Part shown: positions 8,664 to 17,511 of the stretch, piece by piece | Layout: each line of letters starts with the position of its first letter | How positions within the stretch are numbered: the first letter of the stretch is position 1 | Origin: an uncultured Roseburia sp. | Lineage (GTDB): Bacteria > Bacillota > Clostridia > Lachnospirales > Lachnospiraceae | Assembly (NCBI GenBank): GCA_947567625.1 | Contig: CANONN010000001.1 | Location: 62,001-126,000 of the forward strand | DNA: 64,000 nucleotides | Direction of reading: 5' to 3' | Translations under genes and position numbers: made by a program | Notes under the pieces: model-generated | What the model was told of the DNA's origin: nothing | Database searches by the model: none | Seen by the model: only the letters and a program-made list of their open reading frames with translations

Positions 8664-9128
8664 ATGAACATTCCCATGGAAATCGAACGCAAATATCTGA
8701 TTGCCAAACTGCCGGACAATCTGGAACAGTACGATTATAAAGATATCGAACAGGGCTACTTAAATACAGATCCCGTCGTGCGCATCCGCCGCTCCGGCGA
8801 GAAATACACCCTGACCTACAAGGGAAGCGGCCTGATGATGCGGGAGGAGTACAATCTCCTTTTAAACGAAGAAGCCTATTACCATCTGCGCGAAAAAGTG
8901 GACGGGCGCATCATCAAAAAAAGACGCTACCTGATTCCCTATCAGATGGGAGAGAATGAGTATCTCATCGAGCTCGACGTATTTGAAGGCGACCTAAAAC
9001 CCCTGCTGCTGGCGGAGGTGGAATTTGAGACCAGGGAGGCGGCCAACTCTTTCGTGCCGCCCGACTGGTTCGGCGAAGACGTTACGTTTTCGATGACATA
9101 CCACAACAGTAACTTAAGCAGGCTATAA
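8664..9128 (+). CDS. CYTH domain protein (inorganic triphosphatase-like)
   Basis: The 154-aa protein opens with the family signature ExExK (E6, E8, K10 in MEIERKYLI). It has the expected alternating charged strands (VRIRRSGEKYTLTYKG, IKKRRYLI, LIELDVFEG, LAEVEFE) that form the triphosphate tunnel. CYTH enzymes hydrolyse inorganic triphosphate or related organic triphosphates with Mg2+. Length fits the single-domain bacterial form. GGAGG lies 8 nt before the ATG. Its stop overlaps the 3' end of the convergent methyltransferase gene by 6 bp. Confidence 0.88.
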   Translation: MNIPMEIERKYLIAKLPDNLEQYDYKDIEQGYLNTDPVVRIRRSGEKYTLTYKGSGLMMREEYNLLLNEEAYYHLREKVDGRIIKKRRYLIPYQMGENEYLIELDVFEGDLKPLLLAEVEFETREAANSFVPPDWFGEDVTFSMTYHNSNLSRL

Positions 9129-10352
9129 TTTTTCCGCTGTAATCCGTCCCGACTCCTGGAGCAGCCGGTACAGCGTAGGCTCGAAGTGATACTCCTCCAT
9201 CATCGCCGCCACCTCTGCGAGATATTTCTTTTTGGCGGCGGACGGCACGATCTTTGCAAACGCACTGTCCCCCAATGCGCGGGGACTTCCCGTCTGCACT
9301 GCGCGAATCAATATATTTTTGGGGGTGTGGGCCAAATCTACAAATTCAAGCAGCTGCGTCTTATAGCCGCAGTATTCTAAAAGATTGCCGCGCACGGCGT
9401 CCGTCAAGAGCGCCGAAAAGCGCTCTTTTACGATGCCATAGCGCGTCATGAGTGAAAATCGGTCGGACTTGATCTGACGGTTGATCTCATGCTGGCAGCA
9501 GGGCACGGAAAAGATCATCTTGGCCCCCCAGCAGATTGCGTGGTAGAGCGCGTAATCGGTAGCGGTATCGCAGGCGTGAAGCGTCACCACCATATCGACC
9601 GGGAAAGAAGCCTGATACCCGCTGATCTCTCCGATCTCAAAGCGCAGCTGATCGTAACCGTACTTTTGGGCGGTGCGGTTACAGTCGCGGATCACTTCCT
9701 CTTTGAGGTCAAGGCCAACAATTTCCACTTCTTTCCCTCTGATTTCATGTAAATAGTAATAGAGCACGAACGTCAGATATGACTTGCCGCAGCCAAAGTC
9801 TATGATATTTAAGCGCTCGCCGGCATAGTCGTGCAGCCCGTCCTCGACAATTTCGAGGAAGCGGTTGATCTGACGGTATTTGTCATACATCGCATGTATC
9901 ACTTTGCCCTCTTTCGTAAAAATCCCCATATCGACGAGCGGCGGAATAACCTCTCCCTCCGGCAGCAGATACTTTTTGGAGCGGTTGTGGGAAGTCACGG
10001 CTTTCGGCCTGTTGGCGCTCTTGCCGCTTATCCGGTAGGTCACTTTTCCCTTTTTGGAGATCAAGAGCCCATGCTCTTTTTGCCCATCCCAGGCGTTTAC
10101 CTGCAAATACTGCCCCGTTACAGCAGAAATCAGGTATTCCACCAGATGTTCCTTGGAAATATTCTGGTGAAATACCTGTTTTTGTGTGTAAGCCGCCGCC
10201 TGATAGCAGGCCTCCTTTTCTTCGACCACAATCTTGTGGTATGCCGCTTCGCCTGCCGGTTTGCTGATCACGAGCTTATAGGGCTCCGCCGCTGCGATAC
10301 GCTGCAATTGCTCCGCGAGTTCCAGCTTGAACGCTTCCGCTTTCTTATCCAT
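9123..10352 (-). CDS. Class I SAM-dependent methyltransferase (METTL25/RRNAD1-like)
   Basis: The 409-aa product has an N-terminal region of about 170 residues followed by a Rossmann methyltransferase fold. The SAM loop is NIIDFGCGKSYLTF, the acidic strand end is VEIVGLDLKEE, and a later motif VTLHACDTATDYAL is followed by FSVPCCQHEI. The last two are characteristic of the METTL25-type family. The substrate is unknown, possibly RNA. I place the start at 10352, not at upstream alternatives. The upstream in-frame codons are the interspersed 5'-UTR element, and a GGGGA ribosome-binding site lies at its edge. Confidence 0.85.
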   Translation of the reverse strand: MDKKAEAFKLELAEQLQRIAAAEPYKLVISKPAGEAAYHKIVVEEKEACYQAAAYTQKQVFHQNISKEHLVEYLISAVTGQYLQVNAWDGQKEHGLLISKKGKVTYRISGKSANRPKAVTSHNRSKKYLLPEGEVIPPLVDMGIFTKEGKVIHAMYDKYRQINRFLEIVEDGLHDYAGERLNIIDFGCGKSYLTFVLYYYLHEIRGKEVEIVGLDLKEEVIRDCNRTAQKYGYDQLRFEIGEISGYQASFPVDMVVTLHACDTATDYALYHAICWGAKMIFSVPCCQHEINRQIKSDRFSLMTRYGIVKERFSALLTDAVRGNLLEYCGYKTQLLEFVDLAHTPKNILIRAVQTGSPRALGDSAFAKIVPSAAKKKYLAEVAAMMEEYHFEPTLYRLLQESGRITAEKL

Positions 10353-10456
10353 AAAAATCCCCATTTCCGCATTGCGAACGACGTTCGCATTTGCTTTTTG
10401 CGCAATAGCGACTTTGTGTAAGCCATTATGGCTTTGCAGCGCGCAGACACAAGATC
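10353..10456 (-). repeat. Interspersed 5'-UTR element, copy A (before the methyltransferase gene)
   Basis: In gene orientation it runs from CTTGTGTCTGCGCGCTGC through the hairpin AAGCCATAATGGCTT, then GCGCAAAAAGC, then the palindrome TGCGAACGTCGTTCGCA, and ends AATGCGGAAATGGGGATTTTT just before the ATG. The final GAAATG is exactly 9 nt from the start codon, as in copies B, C and D. It sits between the DUF1653 gene (ends 10474) and the methyltransferase gene. Its upstream half is in another frame than in copies B and C. Confidence 0.9.
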
Positions 10457-10473
10457 TGGCCTTTGTATTTCCC

Positions 10474-11397
10474 CTAAAATCTGCCCCGCTCACTCTCATA
10501 GCGCTGCTTGGTGCGGATACAATATTTGAGCTGCTCATAGCGGTCCATAATATCCCCCTCCGGTATCACCACATCGCTGACGACCGCCATATTGTTGATC
10601 ATCCGATCGTCCACACAGTCGCGCATCGACACTAAAATATTGTAGCGCTCTTCAAGATCGTCCGTATCCAAAAACTCCATGAACTTGGGGTGAATCTGTT
10701 CCCCGCCGGCCGGCGTATCCTCCTCTCCGCCTGACGTAAGCTGCTCTTCATCGTCAGGCGAACGATTCTCTTTCCGGCCTGACGAGAACTTCTCTTCATC
10801 GTCAGGCGAACGATCGTCTTTCCGGTCTGACGAGGGCTGCTCTTCATCGTCAGGCGAACGATTCTCTTTCCGGCCTGACAAGAATTTCTTTTCATCGTCA
10901 GGCGAACGATTCTCTTTCCGGTCTGACGAGAATTTCTCTTCATCGTCAGGCGAACGATTCTCTTTCCGGCCTGACGAGGGCTGCTCTTCTCTGCGGCCGG
11001 ATGCCTGCGCTTCACTCCCGGCAGCAGCCGTGTCAGCGTCAGTTGGCACATCCATCATAAAGCGTATGGCAAGCCGCTCTACCAGTTCGTCCTCCGGGGA
11101 TACCGGCGGTTTCTTCTCCTCTTCCCGGCGCTTGGCCTCTGCACTGTATTGCATGCCAAGATCTTGTCTCTCTACCCGCTCAAAACGGTACTTTTGTACC
11201 ACGTCCGGGTATTTTTGATGGTCCACCTCGCCGGTAAACATCTCCAGAGGTCTTGCGTATACGCTGTAATCCCCATACAATGCCTGATAGATCACAAGCT
11301 CCTCGCCCGTCTCCGTGTGGGAGGCTACGGCGATCACCTGATACAGTTTATTTTTGAAATGACGATACAGTTCTCCGCACTTTGGTGTATACTCCAT
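10474..11397 (-). CDS. DUF1653 protein with internal repeat tract
   Basis: The 307-aa product has an N-terminal DUF1653 domain (about 1-75: CGELYRHFKNKLYQVIAVA, LVIYQALYGDYSVYARPLEMF). A linker and a charged repeat region (144-223) follow. A conserved-looking C-terminal helical domain (about 235-307, FMEFLDTDDLEERYNILVSM) ends it. DUF1653 folds are small beta domains of unknown function. The central tract is five 16-residue repeats rich in Arg, Ser, Asp and Glu and is probably disordered. The gene is upstream of the methyltransferase on the same strand, separated by the UTR element. Confidence 0.8.
   Translation of the reverse strand: MEYTPKCGELYRHFKNKLYQVIAVASHTETGEELVIYQALYGDYSVYARPLEMFTGEVDHQKYPDVVQKYRFERVERQDLGMQYSAEAKRREEEKKPPVSPEDELVERLAIRFMMDVPTDADTAAAGSEAQASGRREEQPSSGRKENRSPDDEEKFSSDRKENRSPDDEKKFLSGRKENRSPDDEEQPSSDRKDDRSPDDEEKFSSGRKENRSPDDEEQLTSGGEEDTPAGGEQIHPKFMEFLDTDDLEERYNILVSMRDCVDDRMINNMAVVSDVVIPEGDIMDRYEQLKYCIRTKQRYESERGRF
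10729..10968 (-). repeat. Coding minisatellite, five 48-bp units inside the DUF1653 gene
   Basis: Five 16-codon units read RKENRSPDDEEKFSSD with small changes (for example RKDDRSP, EEQPSSD, EEQLTSG). The DNA copies are also very similar, so the array is young and can change length in whole units without shifting the frame. It lies in the linker between the two conserved domains. Confidence 0.9.
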
Positions 11398-11563
11398 GCT
11401 GTCACTCTCTTTCTTGCGCTCTCCAAAAGTTACACTGCCGCAAAGAATCCCGGCAGTTATATGATTTTATTATAAACATTTTGGCAAGATTTCTCAACTG
11501 GAAAATGTTGCTTGCAACGCGGATTTTTTGGCCATTTAGTATTACAGCCAAACGGTTACCGTG

Positions 11564-11905
11564 TCACACGAAATCTTCGCGCATCGGCTGAAAGATATCC
11601 AAAAGAATCCCCGCTTCCAGGCAGACACAGCCATGCTCGACCGCATTTCTTTTTAACAGGCAGTCCCCGGCGCGCACAATCTTTTTTTGGCCGTCAACCG
11701 TAAATTCAAACTCCCCGCTGACCACATATGTAATCTGCGTGTGCGGATGATGGTGCATGGCACCGACGGCGCCCTGTTCAAAATGATTCTCCACACACAT
11801 CATCTCGTCCGCGTAAGCCAAAACCTTGCGTTCCACCCCCGCGGCCGCCTGCTCGCCCGAAATATCACTGTTAAAATTCCACACCTGATTTTTTGTAGTT
11901 TTCAT
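11564..11905 (-). CDS. Small cupin-domain protein
   Basis: The 113-aa single cupin has the metal-binding histidine cluster HHHPHTQ (motif 1, about 51-57) and the second motif GDCLLKRNAVEHG (about 80-92), with the beta-strand TYVVSGEFEFTVDG between them. Such proteins bind a divalent metal and can be isomerases, dioxygenases or sensors. The reaction cannot be predicted here. AAAGGAG lies 7 nt before the ATG. It appears to be a single gene between two minisatellites. Confidence 0.85.
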   Translation of the reverse strand: MKTTKNQVWNFNSDISGEQAAAGVERKVLAYADEMMCVENHFEQGAVGAMHHHPHTQITYVVSGEFEFTVDGQKKIVRAGDCLLKRNAVEHGCVCLEAGILLDIFQPMREDFV

Positions 11906-11934
11906 TCTGCTCTCCTTTACTCTTTACCAACAAA

Positions 11935-12253
11935 CCTCTTGTATCTCTTCTGTCCGGTCTGTCTCAATACACTTGTATTTCTTCTATACTCTTCCTGTCT
12001 GTCTCAATGCTCTTGTATTTCTTTTTTTCTATACTCTTCCTGTCTGTCTCAATGCTCTTGTATTTCTTTTTTTCTATACTCTTCCATTATATCTCAATAC
12101 TCTTGTATCTCTTCTTTTCTTCTATACTTTTCCTGTCTGTCTCAATACTCTTGTATCTCTTTTTTCTTCTATTCTCTTTCTATCTCAATACTCATATATC
12201 TCTTCTTTTTTTCTATACTCATCCGGCTTGTCTCAATACTCGCGAATCTCTTC
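11935..12253 (-). repeat. Minisatellite of about eight 38-48 bp units extending from the 3' end of the DctP-like gene
   Basis: Read on the minus strand, the unit is GAAATACAAGAGCATTGAGA followed by CAGACAGGAAGAGTATAGAA plus a short A-rich stretch of variable length. The first unit contains the last six codons and stop of the neighbouring DctP-like gene (GAAGAGATTCGCGAGTATTG + A), so the array looks like serial duplication of the gene's 3' end. It fills the whole 327-bp gap to the cupin gene; I see no promoter or terminator in it. Confidence 0.85.
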
Positions 12254-13249
12254 GATGATATCGAGATATTCCCCACAATACTTTTCATAAACGCCCTGCA
12301 TCGCCGCCTGGAACTTTCTTTTTTCTTCCTGTGATAATTCTACCACCACGGTCCCATTGGCCACCGCAATTTCTCTTGACCGCTCCTCGCGCTCTTTCCA
12401 AAGCTCCCTCTCATAGAGTGCAGACTCCCGCGCGCAGACGCGCAGGATCTCCTGATCTTCTGCCGAGAGCTTCTCCCAGGTAAATCTCGAGCAGAGCTGC
12501 AATTCGGGTATCCTCGAGTGCTCGTCAATCGTGTAATAGGGCGCAACCTCGTAATGCGTTGTCGATTCATAGGACGGCCAGTTATTCTCGGCCCCCTCCA
12601 CCACGCCGCGCTCCATGGCGGAATAGACATCTGCATAGGTGATGGGCACCGCCGTCGCCCCCAGCGCTTCCACAATATCTTTCATCGTGTCGGATTCCTG
12701 CACACGGACCCGCATCCCCTGCATATCGGCAAGACTGGTGACGGGTTTGTCCGTAGAATAAAAATTCCTCGCCCCCGCATCATACCACGAGAGGCCGATC
12801 AGATCAATCTGCCTTGTCTCCGCCAGAAACTCGTCTCCAAGCTGCCCCTCGAGCACCCGCCACATATGCTCGGAATCCTGGTACAGATACGGCATTTGCA
12901 GCACATTCATCTTCGGCACGGCGTCCGCCACCTGCGCCAGCGACACGCGCGCAAAGTCTATGCCGCCGTAGCGCATCTGATTGATAACCTCGGTCTCACT
13001 GCCGAGCACAGCGCCCGACTTGACCAGAATCTGTATGCGCCCTTCGGTTCGCTCCGCGACCAGCTCGGCAAACCTCTTGCCGCCCTCTGTCGTCGGGTAA
13101 TCTTCCGCCTGGTTTTCGGCATAGGTAAACACATATTCCGGCGGCGCCGTGCGGAGCGGCTTCTGCCCAATGATCCAGTATATGCACACCGCCACCAGCA
13201 AGATCAGAACCACCGGCAGAATAATCTTAAATTTCCCTTTAATTTTCAT
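12233..13249 (-). CDS. DctP-like TRAP solute receptor, membrane anchored, linked to a two-component system
   Basis: The chosen start (13249) has GAGG 6 nt upstream; an ATG at 13261 overlapping the regulator stop is the alternative. The 338-aa product has one N-terminal membrane segment (about 9-29) and no lipobox cysteine. The body is a DctP/TRAP receptor: SGAVLGSETEVINQMRYGGI, VLQMPYLYQDSEHMW, GMRVRVQESDTMKDIVEALG (with the substrate-carboxylate Arg) and ERGVVEGAENNWPSY. It lies directly behind the kinase and regulator genes, and a second, lipoprotein DctP is encoded with the permease. I infer that this copy presents the substrate to the kinase and does not act in transport. Confidence 0.85.
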   Translation of the reverse strand: MKIKGKFKIILPVVLILLVAVCIYWIIGQKPLRTAPPEYVFTYAENQAEDYPTTEGGKRFAELVAERTEGRIQILVKSGAVLGSETEVINQMRYGGIDFARVSLAQVADAVPKMNVLQMPYLYQDSEHMWRVLEGQLGDEFLAETRQIDLIGLSWYDAGARNFYSTDKPVTSLADMQGMRVRVQESDTMKDIVEALGATAVPITYADVYSAMERGVVEGAENNWPSYESTTHYEVAPYYTIDEHSRIPELQLCSRFTWEKLSAEDQEILRVCARESALYERELWKEREERSREIAVANGTVVVELSQEEKRKFQAAMQGVYEKYCGEYLDIIEEIREY

Positions 13250-13257
13250 TGGCGCCC

Positions 13258-14046
13258 TCATTTCTGCCGCAAAATGTTCAGCCTGTAATCGCTGGGCGTC
13301 ATCCCCATCATCCGCTTAAACACCTTGGCAAAATAGTTGGAATCACGATACCCCACCTTTAAACTGATATCCTTGATATTGATCGACACGTCCGCCAAAA
13401 GCGCTTTCGACTGCTCCACACGGTATTCCGATAGATAGACCACAAAACTCTTGTCGAAACACTGTTTAAACAGCTTACAAAAGTAGGCGTCGGAATAATT
13501 GAGCGAACTGGCAATCTCCTGCAGCGAAATGTCATCCATATAATGTTTCTCGATATAACCTCTGATATAATCTGTCACTGCGTTGGCACGGATATTTTCA
13601 GCGAAAGTCCCCTCCTTTCCCTCCTCCGCTCCGTCCGGCTGCTGTGCGGTATTTTTCGGCGCCTCTAGCTGCTCGTCAGTCCTGCGGATTGCCTCCTCAA
13701 GCACCATGACAAGCTCCTCCTCCGTCCCTGGCTTTAGCAGATAATCTAAGGCTCCCACAGAGATCGCGCGCTTCGCATAGCTGAACTCGTCAAAGGCCGT
13801 CAAAAATATGATACAGATTTTTTTGTGTTGTTCCCTGATTCGTTCCGCCGCCGCAAGGCCGTTGATTCCCGGCATCTCGATATCGAGAAGCGCAATATGG
13901 CAGTTTTCCCGCTCAAAAAGCTCCACCGCTTCCCTGCCGTTGACCGCTTCCACCACCTCCAATTGGCTCATGAAATTTTTCTCGATTCTCTTTCTCACCA
14001 CTCTGCGCTCTATGGATTCATCATCCGCCACCAAAATGCGATACAT
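13258..14046 (-). CDS. Response regulator with AraC-type DNA-binding domain
   Basis: The 262-aa product has a receiver domain (about 1-120) with D8/D9, phospho-acceptor D55 in IALLDIEMPG and K105 in DYLLKPG. A charged linker follows, then two AraC helix-turn-helix motifs (about 165-260: ISLQEIASSLNYSDAYFCKL and ISLKVGYRDSNYFAKVFK). This is the YesN-type architecture. The kinase gene ends 12 bp upstream and the DctP-like gene overlaps or follows immediately, so the three form one unit. It should activate the TRAP genes in response to their substrate. Confidence 0.92.
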   Translation of the reverse strand: MYRILVADDESIERRVVRKRIEKNFMSQLEVVEAVNGREAVELFERENCHIALLDIEMPGINGLAAAERIREQHKKICIIFLTAFDEFSYAKRAISVGALDYLLKPGTEEELVMVLEEAIRRTDEQLEAPKNTAQQPDGAEEGKEGTFAENIRANAVTDYIRGYIEKHYMDDISLQEIASSLNYSDAYFCKLFKQCFDKSFVVYLSEYRVEQSKALLADVSINIKDISLKVGYRDSNYFAKVFKRMMGMTPSDYRLNILRQK

Positions 14047-14058
14047 CCCTTCGCCCCC

Positions 14059-15555
14059 CTATTCCTGCTGCCTTTTTTCTTTCTGCGGTATCTTTAGGAC
14101 CGCCACTGTCCCCACGTCTTTTCTGCTGTATATGTGCATACTCCCGTTCTCATACATCGCATAAATTCTCCGATAGACATTGGATATCCCGATGCCGCTG
14201 CGCGCATCCGACCGGTCCTCCAGCCGCCGCTGCAACTCCTCCCGCTGCTCTGCCGTCATACCCACACCGCTGTCGGCAACCGTTATGTGAAGCAAATCTT
14301 GCGTCTGCCAGATACGAATACGAATCTTCCCGCCCTCCTCTTTCGGCGAAAGCCCATGGATAATGGCATTTTCCACCAAGGGCTGAAACGTGTATGTGGG
14401 CACCCATACTTTTTGGTCGTTCACCTGGTTATCAATCACATAGAGGACTCTGCTGCCAAACCGCATCTGCTGTAAATACAGGTAGTCCTCGACCACCTTA
14501 AGTTCACGCGCCAAAATCACCTCCGCCTCCGGCGTCTTTAAGTTATAGCGAAACAGAGAGCTTAACGCCTGAATCATCTTCTCCGTCGTCACGGCATCCT
14601 CCAGCGTCGCCATACCGCCGATGACGTTTAGCGTGTTAAACAGAAAATGCGGCTGAATCTGGCTCTTTAACAGTTCCAGATTCATCGACTCAAGACGCTT
14701 TTCCGTCTCCAGCATCGCCCGCTCCTCTTCGTGCAGCAAATCAAGCGTTTTTCGCTTTTCCTCCAGCGCCATGATATATTCCCCGGTCGCATACTTCATT
14801 TTGTTAAACGCGTGCACCAGCTCCCCCATCTCGTCCTCATTGTCTACCGTCACATCCTCCACAAAAAAATCATTGGCTGCAATTTTTTTTGATATCCGTA
14901 CCAATTTCATGATCGGGTCCACGATCGCCTGATAGGTCAGGCGGCTCATGCGCACCATGACAAACAACAGGAGGTAACCGATCACTCCGACGATAATCGG
15001 CACGCGCACCAGCCATGGCACCATCTTTTGGTAGACGGTGCTGCCCGACACCAAAGTCTCCGACATCAACATTTTGGCGTACCCCTGTAAATAATCCTGC
15101 ATATCATACACTTCATAGAGCCTGCGGATATAGCCCGTCTCTCCCTCGGGCAGCTCCAGCATCGTATCTCTCCGCTCCCGGTACACTTCATAACAGTTGC
15201 GGATTGACCATGTCCTCGCATAGCGCTCCTCCCCGATCTTGGCATAATCAAAAGGCATCGCCTCGACTGCCTTTCTGGTTTCCTCGATAGCCAGAAGCAT
15301 TCTGGCCTTTGTATCATCCTGCCCGTTTTTGATGTAGGCGCGAAACAGCGCCCTCTCATTCTCCAGGCACCCCGACAGATTGCTGCACTTTACGTTGTCC
15401 TGTAGAATATTGTTAAAATCCAGCAGCGAAAAGCGTACCATCCACAGATTTAAGAGCACAGACAATATAATAATGAGCAGCATGACCCCCGTGTAGCTGA
15501 CAATCTTTTCTTTGATGGTGATCGATAGCCATATTTTGTAAAACCGTTTGCGCAT
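14059..15555 (-). CDS. YesM/LytS-type sensor histidine kinase of the TRAP locus
   Basis: The start at 15555 has GGGAGG with 7-nt spacing; upstream in-frame ATGs have no such site. The 498-aa protein has a TM at about 20-40, an extracellular sensor domain (41-178), a second TM at about 181-202 and a HAMP linker (about 205-258). The atypical His-kinase box has phospho-acceptor H303 in QPHFLFNTLN. The ATPase domain shows LVENAIIHGL, VADSGVGM and SGIGISNVYRR. It is partner of the AraC-type regulator and probably reads the DctP-like receptor. Confidence 0.92.
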   Translation of the reverse strand: MRKRFYKIWLSITIKEKIVSYTGVMLLIIILSVLLNLWMVRFSLLDFNNILQDNVKCSNLSGCLENERALFRAYIKNGQDDTKARMLLAIEETRKAVEAMPFDYAKIGEERYARTWSIRNCYEVYRERRDTMLELPEGETGYIRRLYEVYDMQDYLQGYAKMLMSETLVSGSTVYQKMVPWLVRVPIIVGVIGYLLLFVMVRMSRLTYQAIVDPIMKLVRISKKIAANDFFVEDVTVDNEDEMGELVHAFNKMKYATGEYIMALEEKRKTLDLLHEEERAMLETEKRLESMNLELLKSQIQPHFLFNTLNVIGGMATLEDAVTTEKMIQALSSLFRYNLKTPEAEVILARELKVVEDYLYLQQMRFGSRVLYVIDNQVNDQKVWVPTYTFQPLVENAIIHGLSPKEEGGKIRIRIWQTQDLLHITVADSGVGMTAEQREELQRRLEDRSDARSGIGISNVYRRIYAMYENGSMHIYSRKDVGTVAVLKIPQKEKRQQE

Positions 15556-15714
15556 CCCATTGCCTCCCGATTTCTTAAAGATGCGCTTTCTGCATCTTTT
15601 GCGCCCGTGCATATGAAAAAGCATCACTTTACTAATAAAGTAAAAATGGCAGCAGCGTGAGTCTGCCGAAATGCATTTCCATTCCGGCAGCGCTCACGCG
15701 ATCGCCGCCTTAAA

Positions 15715-16191
15715 TCACTGACTCTGTCCAATCTTTTCTTTTACTGCCTGATAAAATGATTCTTTCTCTCTGCCAAGCATCCTGTCGCTGAGCATATAGC
15801 CATGTCTCGCATCTGAAAATAATATCAGCATCTTGTATTCTCTGACGATTCCCCGCATCTTACTCCAGGGTATCGTCTCCCGCTGCTGTCCCACCGCGAC
15901 ATGCAGTCCCCGCTCGTCAAAATGGAGCTCCATATCCCGCGGAATCACCGCCGCCTGCCCCTTGGCCTTTAGATAGACGGCGAAAGGCTGCAATACCGGG
16001 AATAAAATACACCCCAGGAACATCAATACTTGCAAGATATCGTTGGCCTGATAAAAGAATTTTCCCGTCAATATGATAATCGCCACAGTAAATACGATAT
16101 TGCACACACCTATGACGGAACGGTAAGTTCGACGCATCGACAACCGCCACAGATCAAACGGCGTAATATTACTTTTAAATGTGTAATCCAT
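15715..16191 (-). CDS. YcxB-like membrane protein
   Basis: The 158-aa protein starts DYTFKSNITPFDLWRLSMRR and has two membrane segments (about 26-46 and 53-73). A cytoplasmic YcxB-like C-terminal domain (LHFDERGLHVAVGQQRETIP, WSKMRGIVREYKMLILF) follows. Members are widespread in Firmicutes and of unknown function. It lies between the TRAP permease (dctM ends 15 bp upstream) and the kinase gene, on the same strand, so it is probably co-transcribed with them. Confidence 0.78.
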   Translation of the reverse strand: MDYTFKSNITPFDLWRLSMRRTYRSVIGVCNIVFTVAIIILTGKFFYQANDILQVLMFLGCILFPVLQPFAVYLKAKGQAAVIPRDMELHFDERGLHVAVGQQRETIPWSKMRGIVREYKMLILFSDARHGYMLSDRMLGREKESFYQAVKEKIGQSQ

Positions 16192-16206
16192 AGGCTCTCC
16201 CGCAAT

Positions 16207-17511
16207 TTAACCTGTATAGCCGCCCCAAACTCTCGGCAGGAACAAGCTGATCTCAGGTATAAAGGTCAATAGCAGCAATACAACAATCATGCAAAGATAG
16301 AACGGCAGTGTCGCCTTTACGACTTTCTCCATCTTTACTTTCCCGACCGCGGAACCGATAAAAAGCACGGCGCCTACCGGCGGCGTCAAAAGACCGATAC
16401 CACAGTTTAATACGATCATAATACCAAACTGTATCGGATCGATACCGATCGCCGTTGCAATCGGAAGCAAAATAGGCGTTGCAATCAAAATAATCGGCGC
16501 CATATCCATAATACATCCGAGAACCAGTAAAATCAAGTTTAATAACAATGCAATGATAATCGGGTTATCCGTCAAGCCAATAATCGCCTCTGATGCCAAC
16601 GTCGGCACATGCAGCGTAGTAAGGCAGTATCCGAAGATGCTCGACGTTGCAATCAATATCAGCACGATAGACAACGTGTCGACACACTGCTCTAAAATAT
16701 GCCATACGCCTTTCCAGTTTACACCTTTATAGATAAATACACTGACAATCAAACTGTAGATAACGGCAATTGCCGCGGACTCAGTCGCCGTAAACCAACC
16801 GGCTACAACGCCGACCACGACGATCACGACCGCACCCAGCGCCCAGAAAGAAATAATAAACTGTTTTCCCAGCGCCTTGATACTGAACTTATCACCCTTT
16901 GGATATTTTCTTCTCTTTGAGATAATAAAAGAGCCAACCATCAGGGAGATCGCCAACAGCGCGCCCGGCAGATAACCGGCGAGAAACAGGCTTCCCACGG
17001 AAACACCGCCGGCTGACATCGCGTAGATAACCATATTATGGCTCGGCGGCACCAAAAGGCCCTCACAAGAGGAAGTAATCGTGACCGCCGTGGAAAAATC
17101 GCCGTCATACCCCTGATCTACCATCATCGGAATCAGGATACTTCCGAGAGAAGCCGTATCCGCAGCCGCAGAACCGGAAATCCCCCCGAAAAAGTAGGAT
17201 GCCACGATATTTACCATCGCCATGCCTCCAGTCATCCAGCCCACACAGGCGTTGGCTAGTGCAATCAGCTTTTCCGATATGCCTCCGGTGCCCATCAGAC
17301 ATCCCATCGTGATAAAGAACGGCACGGCCATCAAACTGAAAGAACTGATACCTTTCACCATCTGCTGACAGATCGTCGTCAACGGCAGCCCCTGCGATAA
17401 CAGGCAAAAAAGGGAAGACAAGGCTACCGCATATGCAATAGGAAATCTCAAAAATATCATCACAATAAAACTAATCAGCAATACTGCGATTGCAATCGTC
17501 TGCGTACTCAT
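16207..17511 (-). CDS. dctM: TRAP transporter large permease subunit DctM
   Basis: The 434-aa protein is hydrophobic throughout, with about 12-13 predicted membrane helices. It has the DctM signatures PFFITMGCLMGTGGISEKLI, FGGISGSAAADTASLGSILI, PSHNMVIYAMSAGGVS and NPIIIALLLNLILLVLG. It forms the sodium-coupled channel part of a tripartite ATP-independent periplasmic transporter. Its ATG overlaps the dctQ stop by 4 bp (ATGA). The substrate is likely an organic acid but cannot be named from sequence. Confidence 0.93.
   Translation of the reverse strand: MSTQTIAIAVLLISFIVMIFLRFPIAYAVALSSLFCLLSQGLPLTTICQQMVKGISSFSLMAVPFFITMGCLMGTGGISEKLIALANACVGWMTGGMAMVNIVASYFFGGISGSAAADTASLGSILIPMMVDQGYDGDFSTAVTITSSCEGLLVPPSHNMVIYAMSAGGVSVGSLFLAGYLPGALLAISLMVGSFIISKRRKYPKGDKFSIKALGKQFIISFWALGAVVIVVVGVVAGWFTATESAAIAVIYSLIVSVFIYKGVNWKGVWHILEQCVDTLSIVLILIATSSIFGYCLTTLHVPTLASEAIIGLTDNPIIIALLLNLILLVLGCIMDMAPIILIATPILLPIATAIGIDPIQFGIMIVLNCGIGLLTPPVGAVLFIGSAVGKVKMEKVVKATLPFYLCMIVVLLLLTFIPEISLFLPRVWGGYTG

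Noticed and set aside
10353-10538. N-terminal extension of the methyltransferase through the repeat element
   Set aside because: The extra codons are the interspersed element, a ribosome-binding site lies after them, and the same peptide would be attached to unrelated proteins (Mrp, GlmU-like, ABC ATPase). A non-coding leader explains this better, although fused translation is not excluded.
10729-10968. CRISPR array
   Set aside because: Units are contiguous 48-bp coding repeats without unique spacers and are in frame with the DUF1653 gene.
11687-12334. Long plus-strand frames across the 12-kb repeat rich in Leu, Ser and Cys
   Set aside because: They are produced by the C/T-rich tandem repeat, lack ribosome-binding sites and overlap two well-supported minus-strand genes.
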